The notes below the pieces were generated by a model, which worked only from the letters and a program-made list of their open reading frames with translations, had not been told where the DNA came from and searched no databases. Below, in pieces: positions 40,892 through 48,378 of a stretch of 64,000 bases of DNA (position 1 is its first letter; the number at the start of each line of letters is the position of its first letter). Source of the stretch: Nocardioides agri (GTDB lineage Bacteria > Actinomycetota > Actinomycetes > Propionibacteriales > Nocardioidaceae); the NCBI RefSeq assembly GCF_013778305.1, contig NZ_JACEIC010000002.1:1-64000 (forward strand), in the 5' to 3' direction. A program made the position numbers and the translations under genes.

Positions 40892-41850
40892 TCCTCCGGC
40901 TCGGCGGGAGTCTCGGCGCCGGCCGCGGCGTCGCGCTCCGCCCACTCCAGCAGCGGCGCGATGTCGAAGACGTGGTCGTCGATGTCGGCGTGCAGGTCGC
41001 CGAGCGCGGCGAACCGGTCGGGGACGGTGAAGATCGTGAAGTCCCGCGGGTCGGCGTCGTCGACCTCGTCCCAGCGGATCGGGGTGGAGACGCGGGCGTC
41101 GGGCAGGCCGCGCACCGAGTACGCCGCCGCGATCGTGTGGTCGCGGGTGTTCTGGTTGTAGTCGACGAAGAGCTGGTGCGGGTCGCGGTCCTTCTTCCAC
41201 CACGTCGTGGTGACGTCCTCGGGCGCCCGGCGCTCCACCTCGCGGGCGAAGGCCAGCGCGGCCCGGCGTACGTCCTGGAAGCCGTGGTCGGGCTTGATCC
41301 GGACGTAGACGTGCATGCCCTTGCTGCCGCTGGTCTTCGGGTAGCCGACCGCGCCGAGGTCGTCGAGCACCTCGTGGGCGACGTGCGCGACCCGGCGGAC
41401 CGTGGCGTAGTCGCAGAGCGGGCCGGGGTCGAGGTCGATGCGCCACTCGTCGGGCTTCTCGGTGTCCTCGCGTCGGCTGTTCCAGGGGTGGAACTCGACG
41501 GTCGACATCTGCACCGCCCAGATCACCGAGCCCAGCTCGGTCACGCACAGCTCGTCGGCCGTGCGCCCCCAGCGGGGGAAGTACAGCTGCACGGTCTCGA
41601 CCCACGGCGGGGCGCCCGCGGGTAGCCGCTTCTGGTGGACCTTGTCGCCGGCGAGGCCCTTGGGGAACCGGTGCAGCATGCACGGCCGCTCGAAGAGGGC
41701 GTTGACGATCCCGGGCCCGACGGCGAGGTAGTACTCGACCAGGTCGAGCTTGGTGGCCCCGGACTCCGGGAAGTACACGCGGTCGGGGTTGCTCACCCGC
41801 AGCACCCGGTCGTCGACCTCGATCTCGACCGACGGCGACTTCGAGGGCAT
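40888..41850 (-). CDS. Stand-alone LigD-type polymerase/primase domain
   Basis: 320 residues of the archaeo-eukaryotic primase (LigD-Pol, PrimPol) family used in bacterial non-homologous end joining. RVYFPESGATKLDLVEYY near the start, GLAGDKVHQKRLP, the catalytic acids in EWRIDLDPG, the SGSKGMHVYVRI strand with Ser/His for nucleotide binding, and TPIRWDEVDDADPRDFTIFT. No ligase or nuclease domain is fused and no Ku gene is in the window. Shares a 39-base divergent promoter region with the AAA ATPase gene. Confidence 0.92.
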   Translation of the reverse strand: MPSKSPSVEIEVDDRVLRVSNPDRVYFPESGATKLDLVEYYLAVGPGIVNALFERPCMLHRFPKGLAGDKVHQKRLPAGAPPWVETVQLYFPRWGRTADELCVTELGSVIWAVQMSTVEFHPWNSRREDTEKPDEWRIDLDPGPLCDYATVRRVAHVAHEVLDDLGAVGYPKTSGSKGMHVYVRIKPDHGFQDVRRAALAFAREVERRAPEDVTTTWWKKDRDPHQLFVDYNQNTRDHTIAAAYSVRGLPDARVSTPIRWDEVDDADPRDFTIFTVPDRFAALGDLHADIDDHVFDIAPLLEWAERDAAAGAETPAEPED

Positions 41851-41856
41851 GGCCCC

Positions 41857-41862
41857 AATCTA
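41857..41862 (-). promoter_or_regulatory. -10 element TAGATT before the LigD-Pol gene
   Basis: Minus-strand TAGATT at 41862-41857, six bases, ATG at 41850. Divergent to the promoter at 41878, with 15 bases between the two hexamers. Confidence 0.55.
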
Positions 41863-41877
41863 GGGGGTGCCGGCCTC

Positions 41878-41883
41878 TACGGT
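41878..41883 (+). promoter_or_regulatory. -10 element TACGGT before the AAA ATPase gene
   Basis: TACGGT, six bases, ATG at 41890; leaderless-type. Confidence 0.55.
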
Positions 41884-41889
41884 TCGGAC

Positions 41890-42600
41890 ATGGACTTCGA
41901 CCAGCCGCCGGTCGTCCGGGTCGTCGTCGACGAGCCGCCACCGCGCGGGGAGTGGCCGATGACGGTCCCTGCCGTCGCCCAGCTCGTTCGCGAGGGCCTG
42001 GACCTGCCGAAGGGCGTGACGTTCCTGGTCGGCGAGAACGGGTCGGGCAAGTCGACGATCGTCGAGGCGGTCGCCACGGCCTACGGCCTCTCGCCCGAGG
42101 GCGGCTCCGCCCAGGGCCACCACTCGACCCGGCCGACCGAGTCGTCCCTGGGCCGCGGGCTGCGCCTGCAGCGCGGGATCGGCGCCGCCAGGTGGGGGTT
42201 CTTCCTGCGCGCGGAGACGATGCACGGCTGGTACACCTACAGCGAGCAGACCGGCGGCGGGCCGCGCTACCACGAGATGAGCCACGGCGAGTCCTTCCTC
42301 GAGGTGCTGCGCACCCGCTTCGACTCCCCCGGCTTCTACTGCCTCGACGAGCCCGAGGCGGCGCTGTCGTTCTCCTCCAGCCTCGGCCTCGTCGCCGCGC
42401 TGCACCGGATCGCCGAGGACGGCGGGCAGGTGCTGTGCGCCACCCACTCGCCGGTGATCGCGGCGCTGCCGGACGCGACGATCCTGGAGGTCGGCGACTG
42501 GGGCTACCGGCGTACGACGTGGGAGGAGCTCGAGCTGGTCCAGCACTGGCGCCGCTACCTCGACGCGCCGGGCCGCTACCTGAGGCACGTCCTGGACTGA
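41890..42600 (+). CDS. AAA/ABC-like ATPase
   Basis: 236 residues from ATG 41890. Walker A VGENGSGKST near 47-56, FFLRAETMHGWYTY in the middle, a signature-like MSHGES motif, Walker B FYCLDEPEAALSFSS, and an ATHSPVIAALPDATILEVG switch. This layout (SMC/RecF-like, single small protein) is common as AAA family ATPase in many bacteria, function unknown. A DNA-linked role is conceivable from the fold and from the divergent LigD-polymerase neighbour. Confidence 0.82.
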   Translation: MDFDQPPVVRVVVDEPPPRGEWPMTVPAVAQLVREGLDLPKGVTFLVGENGSGKSTIVEAVATAYGLSPEGGSAQGHHSTRPTESSLGRGLRLQRGIGAARWGFFLRAETMHGWYTYSEQTGGGPRYHEMSHGESFLEVLRTRFDSPGFYCLDEPEAALSFSSSLGLVAALHRIAEDGGQVLCATHSPVIAALPDATILEVGDWGYRRTTWEELELVQHWRRYLDAPGRYLRHVLD

Positions 42601-42636
42601 CCGCAACCTCTCGCGCGTCTCCGGCGTCTTCCTTGC

Positions 42637-43086
42637 ATGAGCAGGGAAGCCGTGCGCGCCGCGGCCGCCGCCCTCGCCGCGGCCGCCGCCGTCGTCCTCG
42701 TCGCGGTTGCCGCGACCGCGCTCCGGAGCAACCCGGAGCCGGCGCCCGCCGCCCGGGCGCAGCCGCAGTCGACGCCGACGCCGCCTCCGCCGGCCTCGGC
42801 GCCCGCGTTCGAGGGTCCGGTCGGGGTGCTCGCTCCGGGCTGGGCGTGCGAGGTGCCGGCCGACGAGAAGTTCGCCTGCTGGAAGGGGCACGCGGTCGTG
42901 GTGGTGAACTGGCGCGCGAGCGAGCAGCGGGCCGCCTACCTCGACCCCGGGAAGGCGGACGTGCTCCCGGACGTGCACACGTTCGTCAGCGAGGCGCACG
43001 GCCCCTACTTCGCGACGGTCTCGCCCGTCCAGGCGCAGCAAGCGGACGTCGACGAGGTCGGCGCCGCCCTCGTCTGGGCCGACTAG
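42637..43086 (+). CDS. Membrane-anchored/secreted hypothetical protein
   Basis: 149 residues: a long alanine/valine-rich N-terminal anchor (about 7-29), a proline-rich linker (PTPPPPASAPAF), and a small extracellular domain of about 85 residues with two cysteines (WACEVP, FACWKG) likely to pair. I do not recognise the family. It ends on the same CTAG as rsmB, the two TAG stops overlapping on opposite strands. Confidence 0.65.
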   Translation: MSREAVRAAAAALAAAAAVVLVAVAATALRSNPEPAPAARAQPQSTPTPPPPASAPAFEGPVGVLAPGWACEVPADEKFACWKGHAVVVVNWRASEQRAAYLDPGKADVLPDVHTFVSEAHGPYFATVSPVQAQQADVDEVGAALVWAD

Positions 43087-44408
43087 GCCCGCCGCAGCAG
43101 CGCGAGGAACATCGCGTCGGTGCCGTGCCGGTGCGGCCACAGCTGCACGGTGCCGGGCAGCGGGCCTGCGGCGTCCGGGACCGTGAGGTCCAGCGGCTCG
43201 AGCGCGACGTCGGCGCGCTCGGCGAGCACGGCCTCCACCACCTCGCGGGTCTCGGCGAGCACCGGCGAGCAGGTCGCGTAGAGCACGATCCCGCCCGGGC
43301 GGGTGAGGTCCAGGGCGCTGTCGAGCAGGCGACGCTGGAGCACCACGAGCTCGGCGAGGTCCTGCGGCCGCCGCCGCCAGCGGGCCTCGGGGCGGCGGCG
43401 GAGCGCGCCGAGCCCGGTGCACGGCGCGTCCACGAGCACGCGGTCGAAGGCCGCGGCGCGATACGGCGGCGCGGTGCCGTCGGCGGTCACGACGCCCGCG
43501 ACCCCGTCGGCTCCGGTGAGGGACCGCCGGACGAGCCCCGCGCGGTGCGGCTGCCGCTCCGAGGCGACGAGCGACGCCCCGCGCTGGGCGGCGAGCGCGG
43601 CCAGCAGGGCGGCCTTGCCGCCCGGCCCCGCGCAGAGGTCGAGCCAGCGCGTGTCGGACCCCTCGACGGAGGCGCCGGCGGCGGCGACCGCGACGAGCTG
43701 GGAGCCCTCGTCCTGCACGCCCGCGCGGCCCTCGGCGACCGCGGGCACCTGGCCCGGGTCGCCGCCGGCGAGCGTCACGCCGTACGGCGAGAAGGGGGTC
43801 GGCTCGCCGGGCAGCTCCTCGCGCGTGGCGCGGCCGGGCCGGGCGACGAGGGTGACGCGGGGCGCCTCGTTGTCGGCCGCGAGCAGCGCCGGGAGCTGGG
43901 CGTCGTCGCCGAGCGCGAGCCGCAGCTCCTCGACGACCCACGCGGGGTGGCTCCAGGCGACGGCCAGGTCGCCGGGGGCGACCTGCACGACCCAGGCGGC
44001 CAGGTCCTGCTGGGAGACCTTGCGCAGCACCGCGTTGGCGAACCCGGCGGCGCCGGCGCTGACCCGGTCGCGCACGAGGTCGACGGTCGTGCTGATCGCG
44101 GCGTGCGCGGCGACCCGCATGCCGAGCAGCTGGTGGCAGCCCAGCCGGAGCGCGTCGAGCACCTTGGCCTCGACCTTAGCGAGCGGCCGGTCGATGCAGG
44201 CGGCGAGGATCGCGTCGTAGGCGCCCTGCCAGCGGATCGTGCCCGAGGCGAGCTCGGTCGCGAACGCCGCGTCGCGCCCGCTCAGCCCGTAGCGGCGCAG
44301 GAGGCCGGGCAGCGCGAGGTTGGTGTAGGCGTCGTCGACCCGGACGGCCTTGAGCACCTCGAAGGCGACCATCCGGGCCGGGTCGACCGAGCGTCGTCGG
44401 TCAGCCAT
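43083..44408 (-). CDS. rsmB: 16S rRNA (cytosine-5)-methyltransferase RsmB
   Basis: 441 residues. An N-terminal NusB-like RNA-binding domain (about 10-145, AFEVLKAVRVDDAYTNLALP...GFANAVLRKV) is fused to a SAM methyltransferase with LCAGPGGKAALLAAL (motif I), the DAPCTG motif IV cysteine and the catalytic ATCSP motif VI cysteine, as required for m5C formation. Targets C967 of 16S rRNA in E. coli. Overlaps the MmcQ-like gene by eight bases and follows fmt-def as in other bacteria. Confidence 0.95.
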   Translation of the reverse strand: MADRRRSVDPARMVAFEVLKAVRVDDAYTNLALPGLLRRYGLSGRDAAFATELASGTIRWQGAYDAILAACIDRPLAKVEAKVLDALRLGCHQLLGMRVAAHAAISTTVDLVRDRVSAGAAGFANAVLRKVSQQDLAAWVVQVAPGDLAVAWSHPAWVVEELRLALGDDAQLPALLAADNEAPRVTLVARPGRATREELPGEPTPFSPYGVTLAGGDPGQVPAVAEGRAGVQDEGSQLVAVAAAGASVEGSDTRWLDLCAGPGGKAALLAALAAQRGASLVASERQPHRAGLVRRSLTGADGVAGVVTADGTAPPYRAAAFDRVLVDAPCTGLGALRRRPEARWRRRPQDLAELVVLQRRLLDSALDLTRPGGIVLYATCSPVLAETREVVEAVLAERADVALEPLDLTVPDAAGPLPGTVQLWPHRHGTDAMFLALLRRA

Positions 44409-44805
44409 CGCCGAGGTGCTCCTTGACCAGCCGCGCCGGCGCCCTGGCCGCCCAGGCGTCGGTGATGATCTCGGCCAGCTCGTCGCGGTCGATCTCGCCG
44501 AGCCGGCTCTGCTGCACCAGCACGGCGTTGAAGCCCCGGAAGTGGTCGATGGTGAAGAACGGCAGCGACGCGTCGTCCACCAGCGCCTGCTTCTCGATCT
44601 CGCTCGGCGTGTGGATCACGAGGAGGTCGTCGTACATCTCCCCCGTCTCGGGGTCGATCGCGGTCCTACCGGGTGCCCGGTAGAGCAGGAACCCCTTGCC
44701 GCGGACGAGGTACGTCGGCCGGTCGCCCCACGAGGTGCCGAAGGTGACCTCGGGCAGCGACATGCAGATCGCGTCGATGTCCTCCGGGGTCGCCGGCCGG
44801 CCCAT
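44401..44805 (-). CDS. MmcQ/YjbR-like protein
   Basis: 134 residues from ATG 44805, two bases from the fmt stop. Features of the double-wing YjbR fold: EDIDAICMSLPEVTF, SWGDRPTYLVRGKGFLLYRAPG, and the C-terminal FFTIDHFRGFNAVLVQQSRLGEIDRDELAEIITDAW. Family members are annotated as DNA-binding without firm evidence. Wedged between fmt and rsmB, usually adjacent, so an insertion into the operon. Confidence 0.8.
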   Translation of the reverse strand: MGRPATPEDIDAICMSLPEVTFGTSWGDRPTYLVRGKGFLLYRAPGRTAIDPETGEMYDDLLVIHTPSEIEKQALVDDASLPFFTIDHFRGFNAVLVQQSRLGEIDRDELAEIITDAWAARAPARLVKEHLGDG

Positions 44806-44806
44806 G

Positions 44807-45733
44807 TCAGGCCTCGCCGAGCATGGCGCCGCTCTCGAGGCGCAGGCCGCGGGCCCAGTCGGCGGCCGGCATCTGCTTGCGGCCATGGGCCTTGACGTCG
44901 CCGAGCAGGACCGCGTGCGTGCCGGTGCCGACGAGGACCCGCGTCTTCCCGACCTCGAGCCGGCCGGCCGGGACCGGCAGGTCGGTGAGGGTGAGCGGGC
45001 CGAGCTTGAGCCGCTCGCCGTCGTACGTCGTCCACGCGCCGGGTGCGGGGGTGCAGGCCCGGACCTGCCGATCGATGGCGACCGCCGGTCGGGTCCAGTC
45101 GATGCGCGCGTCGTCCACGGTGATCTTCGGGGCGAACGACACGCCCTCGGCCGGCTGCGGACGGGCCTCCAGCGAGCCGTCCTCGATGCCGTCGAGCGTG
45201 GCGACCAGCAGCCCGGCCCCACCCTCGGCCAGCCGCTCGAGCAGGTCGCCGGCGGTGTCGTCGGGCCGGATCCGCTCGGTCATGATCCCGAACGTCGGTC
45301 CGGCGTCGAGCTCCTTGACGATCCGGAAGGTCGTCGCGCCGGTGACCTCGTCGCCCGCCCAGAGCGCGTGCTGGACCGGTGCCGCGCCGCGCCACGACGG
45401 CAGCACGGAGAAGTGCAGGTTGACCCAGCCGCGCGGCGGGATGTCGAGCGCCGACTGCGGGAGCAGCGCGCCGTAGGCGACCACCGGGCAGCAGTCCGGC
45501 TCCAGCGCCCGCAGCGCCTCCTGGAAGTCCGGGTCGCGCGGGTGGACGGGCTTGAGCACCGGGATCCCGAGCTCCTCGGCGCGCTGCGCCACCGGGCTGG
45601 GGGTGAGCCGGCGGCCGCGGCCGGCCGGCGCGTCCGGCCGGGTGACGACCCCGACGAGGTCGTGGCCCGAGTCTGCGATCGCGTCGAGCGCGGGGACGGC
45701 GACCTCGGGGGTGCCGGCGAAGACGACGCGCAT
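44807..45733 (-). CDS. fmt: Methionyl-tRNA formyltransferase
   Basis: Formylates initiator Met-tRNA; its product group is later removed by Def encoded just upstream. 308 residues from ATG 45733, which overlaps the def stop. [18 protein letters not shown] opens the hydrolase fold; the formyl-transfer motif is [19 protein letters not shown] near 108-126; the C-terminal OB-like tRNA domain follows from about 205. Confidence 0.96.
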   Translation of the reverse strand: MRVVFAGTPEVAVPALDAIADSGHDLVGVVTRPDAPAGRGRRLTPSPVAQRAEELGIPVLKPVHPRDPDFQEALRALEPDCCPVVAYGALLPQSALDIPPRGWVNLHFSVLPSWRGAAPVQHALWAGDEVTGATTFRIVKELDAGPTFGIMTERIRPDDTAGDLLERLAEGGAGLLVATLDGIEDGSLEARPQPAEGVSFAPKITVDDARIDWTRPAVAIDRQVRACTPAPGAWTTYDGERLKLGPLTLTDLPVPAGRLEVGKTRVLVGTGTHAVLLGDVKAHGRKQMPAADWARGLRLESGAMLGEA

Positions 45734-46278
45734 CAGAGCTGGAGCCCGCGGGTCGCGTGCGGGGACACCTTGACGGTCGGCTGCTCGAGGCCGAACCACT
45801 CGGCCTCGCGGATCGCGCGCATGGCGGCCTTCCGCCCGTCGGGGTCGAGCCGGTCGATGAAGAGCACGCCGTCGAGGTGGTCCGTCTCGTGCTGGATCGC
45901 CCGGGCGAGCAGGTCGGAGCCCTGGACCACCAGCGGCTCGCCGTACATGTCGAACCCGTGCGCGACGACGTCGAGCGCGCGGGTGCAGTCGAAGCTGAGC
46001 TCGGGGATCGACAGGCAGCCCTCCGGGCCGTGCTGGGTCTCCGAGGACAGGGTGAGCCGGGGGTTCACGAGGTGGCCGAGCTCGCCGTCGACGTGCCAGG
46101 TGAAGACGCGGAGCCCGACCCCGATCTGGGGAGCGGCGAGGCCGGCTCCGGGCGCGGCGAGCATGGTGTCGGTGAGGTCCTCGACGAGGCGCCGGAGCTC
46201 CTTGTCGAAGTCCACGACCTCGATCGCGGGCCGGCGCAGGACAGGGTCGCCGAACAGGCGGATGGGCTGGGTGGGCAC
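45733..46278 (-). CDS. def: Peptide deformylase
   Basis: 181-residue metal hydrolase with the three PDF motifs: [10 protein letters not shown] (44-53), EGCLSIP (86-92, metal ligand Cys88) and HETDHLDG (130-137; ligands His130 and His134, catalytic Glu131). GTG start at 46278 with TAGGAT and a six-base spacer upstream, so it probably begins its own leaderless transcript leading def-fmt-mmcQ-rsmB. Confidence 0.96.
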   Translation of the reverse strand: MPTQPIRLFGDPVLRRPAIEVVDFDKELRRLVEDLTDTMLAAPGAGLAAPQIGVGLRVFTWHVDGELGHLVNPRLTLSSETQHGPEGCLSIPELSFDCTRALDVVAHGFDMYGEPLVVQGSDLLARAIQHETDHLDGVLFIDRLDPDGRKAAMRAIREAEWFGLEQPTVKVSPHATRGLQL

Positions 46279-46284
46279 CCCGTC

Positions 46285-46290
46285 ATCCTA
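46285..46290 (-). promoter_or_regulatory. -10 element TAGGAT before def
   Basis: Minus-strand TAGGAT at 46290-46285, six bases, GTG at 46278. Confidence 0.5.
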
Positions 46291-46298
46291 GAGAGCGC

Positions 46299-48341
46299 TC
46301 AGAGGGTCGGCGGATCCACCTGGATGCGGACGGCGTCGAGCTTGCGGGCGGAGCGGACCCGCTGCAGCTCCCCGAGCGCCAGCGAGAGCGCCGCGCCCTC
46401 GGCGCGGGGCACCCGTACGACGACCCGGCTCTCGCCCTCGGCGACGTCGACCGGGCCGAGCACCTCGGCCGAGGTGGGCGCCGCCAGGAGGGTCAGCGCG
46501 TCGTCGACGGCGCCGGGCTCACCGGCGATCGTGGCGAGCCGGCTCGCCGGCGGCAGGTGCGCCTCGACGCGCTCGGCGGTCTCGCGGTCGGCGTAGCCGG
46601 CCGCGTCCCAGCGGACGAGCGCCTGGAGGGCGGGGTGGGCGGGGTCGCCGACGGCCACGACCCGACCGCCGGGCCGGACCAGGCCGACGGCGTTGGCCCA
46701 GCGGCGCAGCGCCTCCTCGCCGGCGCGCAGGTCGATCCGGGAGAGCAGCAGCCAGGTGTCGAGCAGGACGACGGCCGCGTAGCCGCCCTCGGCCACCGGC
46801 TCGGCGCCCGGAGTCGCGACCACGACCTGGCGGGCCGCGGAGACCGTGGCCAGGACGCCGTCGCCGGAGCTGGTGCGCACGCGGACGCCCGGGAGCGCGC
46901 GGCCGAGCTCCTCGGCCGTCCGCGCGTCGCCGAGCACGGGAGCACGCAGCCCGCGGTGGCCGCACTCGGCGCACGCCCAGGCATCCGCGACGACGCCGCA
47001 CCACCGGCAGGCCGGTGGCGTGGTCGGGCCGGTGAGGGCGAGCGGGCCGCGGCAGGCGGCACAGCGCGCCGGCGTACGGCAGCGCTCGCAGGCCAGCGCG
47101 GTGGCGTAGCCCAGCCGGGGGGTCTGCACGAGCACGGGGCCGTCCGCGACGGCGTCCCGGATCGCCAGGTGCACCTCCCGCGGCATCCGCGCGGCGCGGG
47201 CGTGCACGTCGCGGGACGTCTCCTCCCCCGCGATGCTGACCGTGACGCGGCGGCGGACCTCCTCGCGCGCGGGGCCGATCGGCTGCGCCCACCCGGTGCG
47301 CAGCAGGTAGGCCGCCTCGACGGTGCGCACGAAGCCGCCCACGAGGGCGGCCGCGCCCTCGTGCTCGGCGCGCAGCAGCAGCGTCTCGCGGGTGTGCGGG
47401 TACGGCGCCCGCGGCTCGGCGTGCAGGTCGTCGCCGTCGTCCCACACGACCACGAGCCCGAGGTCGTGGACCGGTGCGAACGCCGCGGCGCGGGTGCCCA
47501 CGACGACCCGACGCGCGCCGCGGCTGACCGCCAGGAAGTCGCGGTAGCGCTGCGCCGGACCGGAGTCGGCGGTGAGGGTCACGTGCTGGTCGGCGCCGAG
47601 CACCGCCGTGAGCGCGCGGTCGACGCGGGCGACGTCCTTGCCGTCGGGCACGCAGACGACGACGCCGCGGCCCGAGGCGTAGGTCGCGGCGGCCGCGTGC
47701 GCCACCAGGAGCGGCCAGTCGGTGGCCGGGGCTGCGGCCCAGACCCCGCGCGGGCTGCCACCGGAGGCGAGGTGGCGCAGGAACGCCGGCCCCGGCTCGT
47801 GGCCGGCCCAGGCGGTCTCGCCGGCGGCGGCGTCGTGCCGCCACGGGCCGGAGGGAGCGGACGGCTCCTTCTCGGTCGTGGCGTGCCGGTTGGGGATCGC
47901 CAGCCGCAGCACGTCGGACCGGGTGCCGGCGTACCGCTCGGCGAGGTCGCCGGCCAGCCGGGCGACCTGCGGGTGCAGCACCGGCTCGGGGCTGACGACC
48001 CGGCGCAGCGGTGCGAGCGGGCCGGTGTGGTCGGTCTCGGAGCCGCGACCGAGCACGAACCCGTCGACGTCCTGACCCGCGAAGCGCACCTTGACCCGGA
48101 CGCCCGGCAGGGCGGTGTCCGCCATGGCCGCGGGGACGGCGTAGTCGAACGGGCGGTCGAGGTGCGCCAGCGGCAGGTCGACGAGCACCCGGGCGACCGG
48201 GTCAACGGCGGCCGGTGCGGCCTGGGCCGCCTTGCGTGCCCGGGTCGCCTTCGCCTTGGCCTGGGACGCCTTCACCGACGCCCGCGCCATGCCGGGGAGC
48301 AGCTCGGGGTGCTCCTCGGGCGTAGGGTCGGACGGCGGCAT
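46299..48341 (-). CDS. priA: Probable replication-restart protein PriA, helicase-inactive actinobacterial form
   Basis: 680 residues. The N-terminal 3'-DNA-binding domain (VLVDLPLAHLDRPFDYAVP, from about 50) is intact. Zinc cysteines are in CERCRTPARCAACRG and CRWCG...CAECG. Where Walker A should stand the sequence reads WAAAPATDWPLL, with no GxGK[ST], and no DEEH-type motif II is seen. Actinobacterial PriA is known to lack detectable helicase motifs, so it is probably a structural primosome loader. TAGAAC, six bases, ATG at its start. Confidence 0.92.
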   Translation of the reverse strand: MPPSDPTPEEHPELLPGMARASVKASQAKAKATRARKAAQAAPAAVDPVARVLVDLPLAHLDRPFDYAVPAAMADTALPGVRVKVRFAGQDVDGFVLGRGSETDHTGPLAPLRRVVSPEPVLHPQVARLAGDLAERYAGTRSDVLRLAIPNRHATTEKEPSAPSGPWRHDAAAGETAWAGHEPGPAFLRHLASGGSPRGVWAAAPATDWPLLVAHAAAATYASGRGVVVCVPDGKDVARVDRALTAVLGADQHVTLTADSGPAQRYRDFLAVSRGARRVVVGTRAAAFAPVHDLGLVVVWDDGDDLHAEPRAPYPHTRETLLLRAEHEGAAALVGGFVRTVEAAYLLRTGWAQPIGPAREEVRRRVTVSIAGEETSRDVHARAARMPREVHLAIRDAVADGPVLVQTPRLGYATALACERCRTPARCAACRGPLALTGPTTPPACRWCGVVADAWACAECGHRGLRAPVLGDARTAEELGRALPGVRVRTSSGDGVLATVSAARQVVVATPGAEPVAEGGYAAVVLLDTWLLLSRIDLRAGEEALRRWANAVGLVRPGGRVVAVGDPAHPALQALVRWDAAGYADRETAERVEAHLPPASRLATIAGEPGAVDDALTLLAAPTSAEVLGPVDVAEGESRVVVRVPRAEGAALSLALGELQRVRSARKLDAVRIQVDPPTL

Positions 48342-48347
48342 GGCGCA

Positions 48348-48353
48348 GTTCTA
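48348..48353 (-). promoter_or_regulatory. -10-like TAGAAC before priA
   Basis: Minus-strand TAGAAC at 48353-48348, six bases, ATG at 48341. Weaker hexamer than the others (last base C). Confidence 0.35.
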
Positions 48354-48378
48354 CCAGCGCCCGAGGACGGCCCCGCCA

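Noticed and set aside
46299..48341. priA as a pseudogene because Walker A is missing
   Set aside because: The frame is intact with conserved zinc cysteines, and loss of helicase motifs is a known feature of actinobacterial PriA.
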